Below are positions 8,002 to 16,224 of a DNA stretch of 64,000 nucleotides, in pieces (the stretch's first letter is position 1; each line of letters begins with the position of its first letter). Source of the stretch: Erwinia typographi. GTDB lineage: Bacteria; Pseudomonadota; Gammaproteobacteria; Enterobacterales; Enterobacteriaceae. A program made the translations under genes and the position numbers. Below the pieces are notes generated by a model. It was not told the origin of the DNA. It saw only the letters and a list, made by a program, of their open reading frames with translations, and ran no database searches. The stretch lies in contig NZ_JRUQ01000018.1 of the NCBI RefSeq assembly GCF_000773975.1, forward strand, positions 62,001 to 126,000, in the 5' to 3' direction.

Positions 8002-9768
8002 ATGAACATGACACCCGGCCCCAACGACCTAGATCCCCGCAGGCAGGCTTTACTGCTGTACTTTCAGGGATACCGTATCGCCCGCATTGCTGAAATGCTG
8101 GGAGAGAAACCCGCAACTGTTCACAGCTGGAAGAAGCGCGACAGGTGGGGCGACTACGGCCCGCTAGATCAGATGCAGCTGACCACCGCCGCACGCTACT
8201 GCCAACTCATCATGAAGGAGCAGAAGGAAGGGAAAGACTTTAAGGAAATCGACCTGCTGGCGCGCCAGTCCGAGCGCCATGCCCGCATTGGTAAGTTCAG
8301 CAACGGTGGGAACGAAGCGGACCTGAACCCCAACGTGGAAAACCGCAACAAAGGCCCGCGTAAGCCCTTGGAAAAAAACCTGTTCAGCGACGAACAGATT
8401 GAGAAGCTGCAGGAAGTTTTTCACGGCTCGATGTTCCGCTACCAGCGCCAGTGGTGGGAGGCCGGGAATAAATATGCCGTCCGCAACCTGCTGAAGTCGC
8501 GCCAGATTGGGGCCACCTTCTTTTTTGCCCGCGAGGCGCTGATCGATGCGCTGACTACCGGGCGTAATCAGATTTTTCTGTCGGCAAGCAAGGCGCAGGC
8601 GCACGTTTTCAGGCAGTACATTATTGAGTTTGCCCGCGAGGTGGATGTAGACCTTAAGGGCGACCCGATGACGCTCAGCAACGGCGCGTGTCTGTACTTC
8701 CTCGGCACCAACGCCCGCACAGCACAGAGCTACCACGGCAACCTGTACCTGGACGAATATTTCTGGATACCGAAGTTTCAGGAACTGCAGAAAGTGGCGT
8801 CGGGCATGGCGCTGCACAAGAAATGGCGCGAAACCTACTTTTCCACGCCGTCCAGCCTGACGCACAGCGCCTATCCATTCTGGTCTGGCGGGCAGTTTAA
8901 TAAGGGCCGCGCCAAAGCGGACCGGGTTAATATTGACCTCAGCCATCAGTCACTGGCCGCCGGACGCCTCTGTGAAGACGGTCAGTTCCGCCAGATTGTG
9001 ACCGTTGAAGATGCGGTTCGCGGCGGCTGCGACCTGTTTGACCTTGAGCAGTTACGCACCCGCTACAGCCCGGAAGACTATCAGAACCTACTGATGTGCG
9101 TGTTCATGGACGATCTGGCGTCGGTGTTCCAACTGGCGATACTACAGAAATGCATGGTGGACAGCTGGGAGGTCTGGAACGACTTTGAGGCGCTGGCGCT
9201 GCGCCCGTTTGGCTGGAAAGAGGTCTGGATCGGCTACGACCCGGCGAAGGGCACGCAGAACGGCGACAGCGCCGGATGCGTGGTTATGGCACCGCCCGCC
9301 GTGCCGGGTGGCAAGTTCCGCATACTTGAACGCCACCAGTGGCGCGGTATGGACTTCCGGGCCCAGGCCGACGCCATCAGGACACTGACGCAGCAGTATA
9401 ACGTGACCTATATCGGCATCGATTCCACCGGCGTCGGCCTCGGCGTGTATGAGAACGTCAAAGCCTTTTTCCCGCAGGTGAAAGAGTTTGTTTATAACCC
9501 GAACGTCAAAAACGCCCTGGTGCTCAAAGCCTACGACACCATCGCCAGCGGGCGGCTGGAGTTTGACGCCAGTCACCTCGACATCGCGCAGTCATTCATG
9601 TCTATCCGCAAAGCCACCACGGCCAGCGGCAACCGTCCTACCTATGAAACCAGCCGCAGCGAGGAAGTCAGCCACGGCGATTTAGCCTGGGCAACCATGC
9701 ACGCGCTGGCAAACGAGCCGCTGCAGGGACAGGCGGCACACACGCAGAATATTGTGGAGATTTATTAA
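8002..9768 (+). CDS. P: P2 gpP-like terminase large subunit (ATPase)
   Basis: This 588-residue protein has an N-terminal helix-turn-helix (residues about 20 to 45, RIAEMLGEKPATVHSWKKR), an ATPase core with Walker A-like SRQIGAT at 166..172 and Walker B LYLDEYFW near 248..255. A C-terminal nuclease-type region carries GYDPAKG and GIDSTGVG. It pumps DNA into the procapsid and cuts cos with gpM. It is followed at once by the portal gene. An internal ATG two codons in is an alternative start. Confidence 0.94.
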   Translation: MNMTPGPNDLDPRRQALLLYFQGYRIARIAEMLGEKPATVHSWKKRDRWGDYGPLDQMQLTTAARYCQLIMKEQKEGKDFKEIDLLARQSERHARIGKFSNGGNEADLNPNVENRNKGPRKPLEKNLFSDEQIEKLQEVFHGSMFRYQRQWWEAGNKYAVRNLLKSRQIGATFFFAREALIDALTTGRNQIFLSASKAQAHVFRQYIIEFAREVDVDLKGDPMTLSNGACLYFLGTNARTAQSYHGNLYLDEYFWIPKFQELQKVASGMALHKKWRETYFSTPSSLTHSAYPFWSGGQFNKGRAKADRVNIDLSHQSLAAGRLCEDGQFRQIVTVEDAVRGGCDLFDLEQLRTRYSPEDYQNLLMCVFMDDLASVFQLAILQKCMVDSWEVWNDFEALALRPFGWKEVWIGYDPAKGTQNGDSAGCVVMAPPAVPGGKFRILERHQWRGMDFRAQADAIRTLTQQYNVTYIGIDSTGVGLGVYENVKAFFPQVKEFVYNPNVKNALVLKAYDTIASGRLEFDASHLDIAQSFMSIRKATTASGNRPTYETSRSEEVSHGDLAWATMHALANEPLQGQAAHTQNIVEIY

Positions 9769-10803
9769 ATGAGCAAACGCAGGAACCGCATCTGCACGCA
9801 GCCCGTGCCGCAGTCGGATAATATGACCAGCGGGGCAGCGTCTAAGGCGTTTACCTTTGGCGACCCGATTCCGGTGCTGGACCGCCGCGAACTGCTGGAC
9901 TACGTGGAGTGCGTTATCAATGATCGCTGGTATGAACCCCCTGTGAGCAGTGACGGACTGGCGCGCACGTTCCGCGCCGCCGTTCACCACAGCTCCCCCA
10001 TCAGCGTGAAGTGCAACATTCTGGCAAGTACCTTTATCCCGCATCCGCTGCTGAGTCAGCAGGCATTCAGCCGCTTTGCGCTGGACTATCTGATTTTCGG
10101 CAACGCCTACCTGGAGAAGCGGATCAGCCGCCTCGGTAACGTGCTGAAGCTGGAGCCATCGCTGGCGAAGTTCACGCGGCGCGGCCTAGACCTGGACACG
10201 TACTGGTATGCGCACTATGGCATCAGCACGGAACCCTATGAGTTTACGAAGGGCAGCGTCTTCCACCTGATGGAGCCGGATATCAATCAGGAGATTTACG
10301 GTCTGCCGGGCTATCTGTCAGCGATCCCGTCGACCCTGCTGAACGAGTCGGCCACGCTTTTCCGTCGCAAGTATTATCTTAACGGCAGTCATGCGGGTTT
10401 TATCATGTACATGACCGACCCAGCCCAGAGCCAGCAGGACGTGGACAACATCCGCAGCGCCATGAAAAGCGCAAAGGGGCCAGGCAACTTCCGTAACCTG
10501 TTTATGTACAGCCCGAACGGGAAAAAGGACGGCATCCAGATCATCCCGTTGTCTGAAGTGGCTGCTAAAGATGAGTTTCTGAACATCAAGAACGTGAGCC
10601 GCGACGACATGCTGGCCGTACATCGCGTGCCGCCTCAGCTAATGGGTATCATTCCGAACAACACTGGTGGGTTTGGCGATATTGAAAAGGCCAGCAAAGT
10701 GTTTGTGCGTAATGAGTTGATACCGCTGCAACGGAGGTTACAGGAGTTAAATGATTGGATTGGAGAAGATGTAATGCGGTTTGAGGTCTACTCTTTAAAC
10801 TAA
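9769..10803 (+). CDS. Q: P2 gpQ-like portal protein
   Basis: The 344-residue protein starts MSKRRNRICTQPVPQSDN and has portal family signatures PISVKCNILAS, DYLIFGNAYLEK and the C-terminal RVPPQLMGIIPNNTGGFGD. It forms the dodecameric channel at the head vertex. It lies right after gpP and is transcribed towards cos, as in P2. Confidence 0.94.
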   Translation: MSKRRNRICTQPVPQSDNMTSGAASKAFTFGDPIPVLDRRELLDYVECVINDRWYEPPVSSDGLARTFRAAVHHSSPISVKCNILASTFIPHPLLSQQAFSRFALDYLIFGNAYLEKRISRLGNVLKLEPSLAKFTRRGLDLDTYWYAHYGISTEPYEFTKGSVFHLMEPDINQEIYGLPGYLSAIPSTLLNESATLFRRKYYLNGSHAGFIMYMTDPAQSQQDVDNIRSAMKSAKGPGNFRNLFMYSPNGKKDGIQIIPLSEVAAKDEFLNIKNVSRDDMLAVHRVPPQLMGIIPNNTGGFGDIEKASKVFVRNELIPLQRRLQELNDWIGEDVMRFEVYSLN

Positions 10804-10814
10804 AAATAAGTATG

Positions 10815-10845
10815 AAAGAAAGGCGAAATTGATGCGCCTTTCTTT
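10815..10845. terminator. Bidirectional terminator between Q and the PIN-like gene
   Basis: Arms AAAGAAAGGCG (10815..10825) and CGCCTTTCTTT (10835..10845) form an 11-base stem, with a T-rich tail on both strands. It separates the rightward P-Q operon from the leftward cargo cassette. Confidence 0.85.
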
Positions 10846-10858
10846 TATTGGAAACCAA

Positions 10859-11503
10859 TCAAGGGCTAGATAATTGCCAATGCTGCTCAACAGACAACAA
10901 TATTTGAGGCAGTTCTTTTAACTGGTTATAAATTCCTTCAACCACATGTTCATGTGTGCGTCCACGACCAAGACAGGTCCTTAATGCGCTATCCACACGA
11001 AACTCTCCTTGAAAGGCAATGCTCGCCTTATCATTTATATGATCGAGAGATAACTCATTAATAAGAAAGCAGATGACTTGCTCTAAACAGACAAATCTAT
11101 TATTTAAAGAAGCTTCTTCAATAAAACCAGTTTCAGAAATGGCTTTTAAAAACCGCTTGTCACCTGAAAGTAATAAATCATGGTGATTTAACAAACCTTG
11201 CACTAAACGCATCTCACCTTCGTCAAGGTTATCGAAGCTATTTTGAAGGTTGATTAACCTTGAATCGGTGATTAGTTCTTCAAATAGTAAAAAATCACCT
11301 TGAGCTATACAAAGCTTGACGCGCTCAATAGCTTCAGTACCGTATCTGCGCAAAGATGCTTTACCGTTGAGCTGATACACTAATGTATCTAATACATATA
11401 ACTGGCCATAGTTTCTTGTGAGTAATTTGCAACCATCAGCAAGCAAATCTAATTGGGCCAATTTCAGTACTACATCATTATCAAGTAATACAGCCACTGG
11501 CAC
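10859..11503 (-). CDS. PIN-like nuclease-fold protein of cargo cassette
   Basis: I recognise no named family, but the 214-residue protein has a PIN-domain layout. An N-terminal strand LLDNDVVLKL carries Asp8 and Asp10, a central acidic cluster LDEGEM lies near residues 93..98, and LLLSGDKRF places Asp115 at the end of a strand. Those acids would bind metal for RNA cleavage. A further 70 residues follow with no known motif. Its gene is one base overlapping the HEXXH gene upstream, so the two are made together. The AT-rich composition differs from P, Q and A. A toxin, defence or superinfection-exclusion role is inference from context. Confidence 0.7.
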   Translation of the reverse strand: MPVAVLLDNDVVLKLAQLDLLADGCKLLTRNYGQLYVLDTLVYQLNGKASLRRYGTEAIERVKLCIAQGDFLLFEELITDSRLINLQNSFDNLDEGEMRLVQGLLNHHDLLLSGDKRFLKAISETGFIEEASLNNRFVCLEQVICFLINELSLDHINDKASIAFQGEFRVDSALRTCLGRGRTHEHVVEGIYNQLKELPQILLSVEQHWQLSSP

Positions 11504-12519
11504 TAAACCTCGATGTTGTTCATTTTGCAGAGCATTTCGAACTTATCTTCCGAAACCTTATCTTCGTCAACGTATTCCAAAAAGGTCCGGTTAGCTTGCT
11601 CAGCCCATGTCAAATGGGGATAGATAATGTTCAATGCGCTAAAGCAAACGGGATAATAGTTCCCACCATTTCGACCCATTGTCTTCGCATAGTTAAGAGC
11701 AACATGACCCGGATCAACCTGATTTAGTCGCGCGATACGAAGAGCGCCATCAGCTAGAACATCTGCAGTCACCCTAAAACGACTGTAAAAAGAAGCATCA
11801 GGGCGACCATTCAACAATTCAATAGCGAATGCATTTGCTTCTATTTCTTGCGGATTATCAACGTCATCTTCATTGATTTTTTCATCAATTAGTAATGAGT
11901 TACGTTCGAGGTGACCGCATGCAATATGTCCTAGTTCATGCGCCAAACTGAAGAGCAAAGCGCTAGCGTGTTTTTGCTTTTTTGTTAAAGCAATGACCGG
12001 ACGTTCTGAAACTTTAATAGCAACAGCATCCATTTTTTTCCTTGCTGGAATTTCAGGCATATAAAGAACTGGAATCCCCATAGACCATGAATATTCCAAA
12101 AGTGCCTGATAGTCTACCCACGACTTGCCGCTCGATAATATTAATTGACGAATATCACTAGCAGGTGGAAGCTCATTGTAATCATTTTTTACAACTGTCG
12201 CAGCTATTTTTGCCATGCCGTCCACAACTGCAGTAGCAGCCTGAAGCTCTGCTACAGGTTTATTAGCTGCATGCTTATATCTACGAACTGAATCATTGAA
12301 TCGCAGCGGTGTGGCAGGGTTAAGCACAGCATTAAGATCTAAATTGGCAAATTTTGCCAATCCTAAAATTACCTGCTGGCTGATGCTCGGTGACTGATTC
12401 AATGAATCGTCCCACCAATCAGGGAGTAACTTAGCTAAACCTTCAGCCAATCGTCCATCGAGGGTGCTGACTCGGTTTAAAAAAGCATTAAGAGGTTTTT
12501 GATGGATAGTTACAGTCAT
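11503..12519 (-). CDS. ImmA/IrrE-type HEXXH metallopeptidase, cargo cassette
   Basis: The 338-residue protein carries the zinc-peptidase motif HELGH at 194..198 and a downstream EIEANAFA segment at about 225..232 that supplies the third ligand in ImmA/IrrE proteins. The N-terminal 130 residues are not an obvious helix-turn-helix of the XRE type. AGGAGG sits close upstream of the start, and a TATACT hexamer at 12568..12573 could be its -10. ImmA/IrrE proteins often cleave a regulator or toxin partner. Here the co-encoded partner is the PIN-like protein. The functional link is inferred. Confidence 0.78.
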   Translation of the reverse strand: MTVTIHQKPLNAFLNRVSTLDGRLAEGLAKLLPDWWDDSLNQSPSISQQVILGLAKFANLDLNAVLNPATPLRFNDSVRRYKHAANKPVAELQAATAVVDGMAKIAATVVKNDYNELPPASDIRQLILSSGKSWVDYQALLEYSWSMGIPVLYMPEIPARKKMDAVAIKVSERPVIALTKKQKHASALLFSLAHELGHIACGHLERNSLLIDEKINEDDVDNPQEIEANAFAIELLNGRPDASFYSRFRVTADVLADGALRIARLNQVDPGHVALNYAKTMGRNGGNYYPVCFSALNIIYPHLTWAEQANRTFLEYVDEDKVSEDKFEMLCKMNNIEV

Positions 12520-12651
12520 CTCTGCCCCTCCTTATGAAGTTGATTCTGATAGTTGATTTCTTGCCAGAGTATAACTGGTACCGGAACGCTTCACACGGGA
12601 TTTCTTTATATTCCGCACATTGCCCAACTGCACATTAACTCTAAGCGCGCG

Positions 12652-12670
12652 CTCGTACCCCCGCCACGCC
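12652..12670 (-). other. cos site of the P2/186-like prophage
   Basis: Read on the minus strand the sequence is GGCGTGGCGGGGGTACGAG. Its first 12 bases equal the start of the 186 cohesive end as I know it (GGCGTGGCGGGG), and it differs from the P2 end at one of the first 12. The strand reads towards Q, as at the left end of P2 DNA, and the site lies between Q and gene A as expected. The exact nicks cannot be fixed from sequence alone. Confidence 0.72.
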
Positions 12671-12717
12671 TGCCCGCTTTATGTAGCGGTTTTCATGCAG
12701 GCGCATGAGATAAGCAA

Positions 12718-12741
12718 AGTCCCGCCAAAACTGGCGGGACT
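12718..12741 (-). terminator. Hairpin after the SOS operon
   Basis: Arms AGTCCCGCC (12718..12726) and GGCGGGACT (12733..12741) flank a 6-base loop. On the minus strand it follows the DinI-like gene and is trailed by TTTGCTT, a weak U-tract. It probably ends the SOS operon before cos. Confidence 0.6.
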
Positions 12742-12813
12742 CATCAAAAACGATCCTTAAACGATCATGCGAATTCATGCGGCATAGTCATGCACTACCG
12801 GGAAATCTCAAGG

Positions 12814-13047
12814 TCAGTGCTGCCAACCATCATCTTCCCATACATCCTGAAGGATTTGCATCACTCGCTTTTTGTCTTCATCCAGTTTTAGGCCGCTCAA
12901 TTCAACTCCGTTAGCGCTGCCTTTGCGGATGCGAATAGCTGTTTTTGGGTATATTGGAACAAGGTGTTTATAGAGTTCTTCTTCCAATGCAGTGAGTGTT
13001 GCCGGACTGATGTTCTGTTCTTTATCGATCATGATTTCAACACGCAT
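12814..13047 (-). CDS. DinI-like protein (186 Tum-related)
   Basis: The 77-residue protein starts MRVEIMIDKEQNISPATLTA and ends VMQILQDVWEDDGWQH, the DinI-family fold and C-terminal acidic helix. DinI modulates RecA filaments. In phage 186 the Tum antirepressor has a DinI-like end and causes SOS induction of the prophage. This one is DinI-sized. It is second in a LexA-box operon, so its role in induction or RecA control is likely but unproven. Confidence 0.85.
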   Translation of the reverse strand: MRVEIMIDKEQNISPATLTALEEELYKHLVPIYPKTAIRIRKGSANGVELSGLKLDEDKKRVMQILQDVWEDDGWQH

Positions 13048-13058
13048 AAATCGTACCT

Positions 13059-13250
13059 TCAGTTCTTAAAGGGAGCGGCGGAAAAGATTACCGAGAATTG
13101 CCGGTTTCTTAACTCGGCATCTGATGCAATCTCGGCAATAAGGTTTAGTGCGATTTCTCGATCTCGCTCTTGGCAAACTCCTTCCGAAGCAAGTCTGGCA
13201 ATCAATTCAACACGTTCCAACCTCACCCGCTCTCTTAAATCATCGTCCAT
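13059..13250 (-). CDS. Small SOS-operon protein of unknown function
   Basis: The start at 13250 (MDDDLRERVRLERVELIARL) has GGGGGAAAA just upstream and lies 22 bases after the LexA box. An upstream GTG/ATG reading would place the box inside the gene. The 63-residue product is helical and charged, and no family is recognised. It resembles in position the small gene preceding tum in 186. Confidence 0.65.
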   Translation of the reverse strand: MDDDLRERVRLERVELIARLASEGVCQERDREIALNLIAEIASDAELRNRQFSVIFSAAPFKN

Positions 13251-13272
13251 TTTTCCCCCAAAGCAACAAGCA

Positions 13273-13288
13273 CTGTACATAAATACAG
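13273..13288 (-). promoter_or_regulatory. LexA (SOS) box
   Basis: CTGT-ACATAAAT-ACAG is a perfect CTGT-N8-ACAG operator. On the minus strand it reads TACTGTATTTATGTACAGTG, close to the full 20-base consensus. It sits immediately upstream of the 63-residue and DinI-like genes. The layout matches the LexA-controlled promoter of tum in phage 186. Confidence 0.9.
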
Positions 13289-13326
13289 TATATGGATTTT
13301 GTATCATTGTGAAATACTTTTTATCT

Positions 13327-15645
13327 TCAATCTGGATAAATCCTATTTCTTATCTTTTCGGCCAAGAGACTGCACCTGGCTAACAACTCACCAGCCACGT
13401 CCTTTTTTCTTGCCCGTAACAACTCACCCTGGGCGGTACAACTAAACCACTCGCCGCCAATCCGTGTTTCAGTACCGCCGATCAACCGCGCAGCCAGCCC
13501 GCAGCTAATTGTTTCACCAATAAGATCACGGATTTGCTCTATAACACGAGCGCAGGCTACCTCATTTTTGTCGGAACGCCTGAAAACCTTTGAGGCTTTT
13601 ACCGGCTGCTTTGCCCTTATCCTTGTCAGTTGTCGCCGCCGTTCTTTCCTGCTCAAACTGCCAAAGTCAATTTCTGGCAATCTTTCCGGCTTCGGCGGAT
13701 CCTCAGATCCCGAACTCCCCGTACAGTTATTGACAGAACTCCGAGAGGGCGCAGGCGCGCCCTTAAGGTCAACAACCAAATCAACGGCTCGCTTCGCGAC
13801 AATCTTCCACTGTACGAGACGGGTTAATATCGGGGTATCATTACCAACAGATGTTGCGTAAACGCCTTTGATGCGTAGTGTTTCTTCACCATATTCGTTA
13901 CATTCTTCTGACGACTGATACCAGGTGCGCACGGCCAGATCGTCACGGCGGACAAACGGCCCGCCTTGGGCATTGACGTATTCAGCCCAGTCACCGGCAT
14001 CAGCAGCGTCATGCGCAGCAGCAAACTCCACACTCAGACCGTGCGCAGTCTCACTGTCATCCATGCGGCGCAGCTCGCGGTAAACCGTTACCGGCGCACC
14101 GCCCACAAACTGAAACTGGCGAATGTGCCAACGTGCTGCCCAAGCAGAAACGGCTGGCGCGGTTTCTTTCAACTCCTTTCCGCTTTCGTCATCCAGTTCA
14201 CCATCAAGGGCGTAACCGTCGATGTTTTTTGAGATGTACTTAGCCACGTAGCCGGTGGCGCTGCCCTTCTCCGGATCGATAGCTTCAGCATGAAAGCGTG
14301 CCTTGCGGGCTTTATCCGTAATCAGCTCGCCGCTGTCCTCCTGATAAGCGTAATCCCGCAGAATCTGCCGCACGCAGTCAACGCTTTCAGGCAGCATAAA
14401 CATCAGCATGTGCCAGTGTGGTGTGGCGTCGTGATGTGGCTCGGCCACGCGAATACCAAAAATGCGGATATCTTCACGATGCAGTTTTGCGCGGACTTTC
14501 TGCCAGACATTGCAGAGATAACGCTGTGTATCAGCCGGGCTGGCACCGTTCCATTTGCGGTTGCGATGGCCGGTTTTGATGGTGGCGTGATATCGTGACG
14601 GGGCAGTAATGGTGTAGAACTCCCCGACAAAGCCCATCTCATTGCAGATATTTTCAAAGCCGCGAATCCGGGTCATCAGCTCGCAGCGACGTATAGCGGG
14701 ATTAGCCACGCTGCCGTCGTATTTCTCAATCAGGCTGATGCGGTTGCCCTCTTCGTCTTCCAGCTCCATTCCTTTGAGAAATTCACGGGTCCGGCGCTTC
14801 TGCTCACGCCATTCGATTACGGTCATGTTGCTGGCATAAGGCGTCTGCTTTTTGCTGACGTTAGCTAGGGCAATCTGCAGGTGTTCACGCCATGATGCCG
14901 CAATACGGCGCAGGCGACCTTTCCACCATTTCTCTGTCTGCATACGCATGATCGCCGGCGTCACTTCTTCCGGGTCGAAAAGACGAGACGTAACCTTGTC
15001 CCAGAGTGGCGGCGTCTGCTTAAGCTCGCAGGTGATAGCGGCTGCGGTCATGTAGATACGGTGGATGTAGTGGTAATTGGATTCATCGCTCCCCTGCCCG
15101 TGTGCCTGAACCATCTCAGCCAGTACAAAATTAGCGACATCCCCGGCCAGCAGATCAACATCTGCCCGTGCCATTTCAGGCAGTCGGTTAAATCTTCTCA
15201 TCAGTTCCCACAGCGTACCGGCAGCAGATGCTGCCCGGCGGTTATCTCCGGCGTTATCAGTCAGCAAGGTAAACGTGCCGTTATTCATTTCGCCGAGGCG
15301 ATACTGCGCATTTACCCGCTCAAGGCGTGGCAATGTCCGCTCAACGAAGGTTTTCGTTAAGTAGGCATTGGCCCGCTGAACGCCATGCTCTTTTTCCAGT
15401 TCATTCAGGCGGCGGTTAATGTCGATACGGACAAGCGCAGGTTGGGCTTCAAGTAACGCCTGCGCACGCGAAACTGCCGCGATCAGCTGATCACGGCGGT
15501 GGATTTCATCATAAGTGAGATATGGACTGGCGACAGCCTGCCGTGGAGCATTCCACGGCCAGACATATCCTTGTTGATTTTTATTTGCGGGTTTAAAGTC
15601 GCTACTCAATTCTGAAAATGGAGCATGAAATGTCAGGGCAGTCAC
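13327..15645 (-). CDS. A: P2 gpA-like rolling-circle replication endonuclease
   Basis: This 772-residue protein is the HUH-type initiator that nicks the phage origin, which in P2 lies inside gene A. The HUH motif is TPHWHMLMF with His410 and His412. The two catalytic tyrosines are Y466 and Y470 in GYVAKYISKNID. The N-terminus (MTALTFHAPFSELSSDFKPA) is well conserved in the family. It follows the preceding small gene by three bases and is the last gene of the early replication operon. Confidence 0.94.
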   Translation of the reverse strand: MTALTFHAPFSELSSDFKPANKNQQGYVWPWNAPRQAVASPYLTYDEIHRRDQLIAAVSRAQALLEAQPALVRIDINRRLNELEKEHGVQRANAYLTKTFVERTLPRLERVNAQYRLGEMNNGTFTLLTDNAGDNRRAASAAGTLWELMRRFNRLPEMARADVDLLAGDVANFVLAEMVQAHGQGSDESNYHYIHRIYMTAAAITCELKQTPPLWDKVTSRLFDPEEVTPAIMRMQTEKWWKGRLRRIAASWREHLQIALANVSKKQTPYASNMTVIEWREQKRRTREFLKGMELEDEEGNRISLIEKYDGSVANPAIRRCELMTRIRGFENICNEMGFVGEFYTITAPSRYHATIKTGHRNRKWNGASPADTQRYLCNVWQKVRAKLHREDIRIFGIRVAEPHHDATPHWHMLMFMLPESVDCVRQILRDYAYQEDSGELITDKARKARFHAEAIDPEKGSATGYVAKYISKNIDGYALDGELDDESGKELKETAPAVSAWAARWHIRQFQFVGGAPVTVYRELRRMDDSETAHGLSVEFAAAHDAADAGDWAEYVNAQGGPFVRRDDLAVRTWYQSSEECNEYGEETLRIKGVYATSVGNDTPILTRLVQWKIVAKRAVDLVVDLKGAPAPSRSSVNNCTGSSGSEDPPKPERLPEIDFGSLSRKERRRQLTRIRAKQPVKASKVFRRSDKNEVACARVIEQIRDLIGETISCGLAARLIGGTETRIGGEWFSCTAQGELLRARKKDVAGELLARCSLLAEKIRNRIYPD

Positions 15646-15648
15646 CGA

Positions 15649-16224
15649 TTACACGTCCTTATTACGATGAGCTGTTAAGTTTTGTTCCTGGCGCAGATGC
15701 TCCTCAAGCTGCTGTAAGGCTTTTATCAGCGACCGACATGTATGCCGCATGTGACGCGTTTTTGGAGCCGACGAGAAACTACGAAGCTGAGCGTTGGCTT
15801 CCCTCAGAATCCTGTCGAAATGAGATTGCTCGTCGCGTCCTATGGTGCGTCGAAGCAAAGTGGCCGTCTCGCGAAGAATGGAAAGAAGTTGTCCGGCGCG
15901 CATTGAATAACGTGCTCCAACCGATCCGGCACACCCATACACAAGGATTTCCTGAGTGGGACACACCGGAATCTCTAGAGTCAGATATTCACATTTCTCT
16001 TCAGGCGACTCGTCAAACTGTGGAGATGTTTGTTTTGGGCGATTCGCGATTTCTGCCAATGCCAACAGACCTTTTCCAGGTGCCCGGACATTTTGGCGAG
16101 TTTCTGGCAACGCTTGTTTCAGGGAAAATAAATCCGACATGGCTTGCGCGGGTTGATAGCAAAGATACGCCCGGTTGCCGCGATGGACAGTACCCGATAT
16201 ATAGCCACCGAAAAGCTTGATCAT
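15649..16224 (-). CDS. Early-operon protein of unknown function
   Basis: I do not recognise this 191-residue frame. It is supported by operon geometry: its ATG overlaps the Dam stop (ATGA) and its stop is three bases from gpA. It has a short Cys-containing part (CEYLTLEIPVCPTQ) and a basic helical C-terminus. An almost coextensive open frame exists on the plus strand (15630..16220), so the coding strand is not certain. Confidence 0.6.
   Translation of the reverse strand: MIKLFGGYISGTVHRGNRAYLCYQPAQAMSDLFSLKQALPETRQNVRAPGKGLLALAEIANRPKQTSPQFDESPEEKCEYLTLEIPVCPTQEILVYGCAGSVGARYSMRAGQLLSILRETATLLRRTIGRDEQSHFDRILREANAQLRSFSSAPKTRHMRHTCRSLIKALQQLEEHLRQEQNLTAHRNKDV

Noticed and set aside
8164-8946. 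Long minus-strand frame of about 260 codons
   Set aside because: It is antisense to the well-supported terminase gene P and shows no protein family signal.
15630-16220. Plus-strand 196-residue frame within the gene A operon
   Set aside because: It opposes the operon, while the minus frame has exact 4-base and 3-base junctions. Kept only as a finding.
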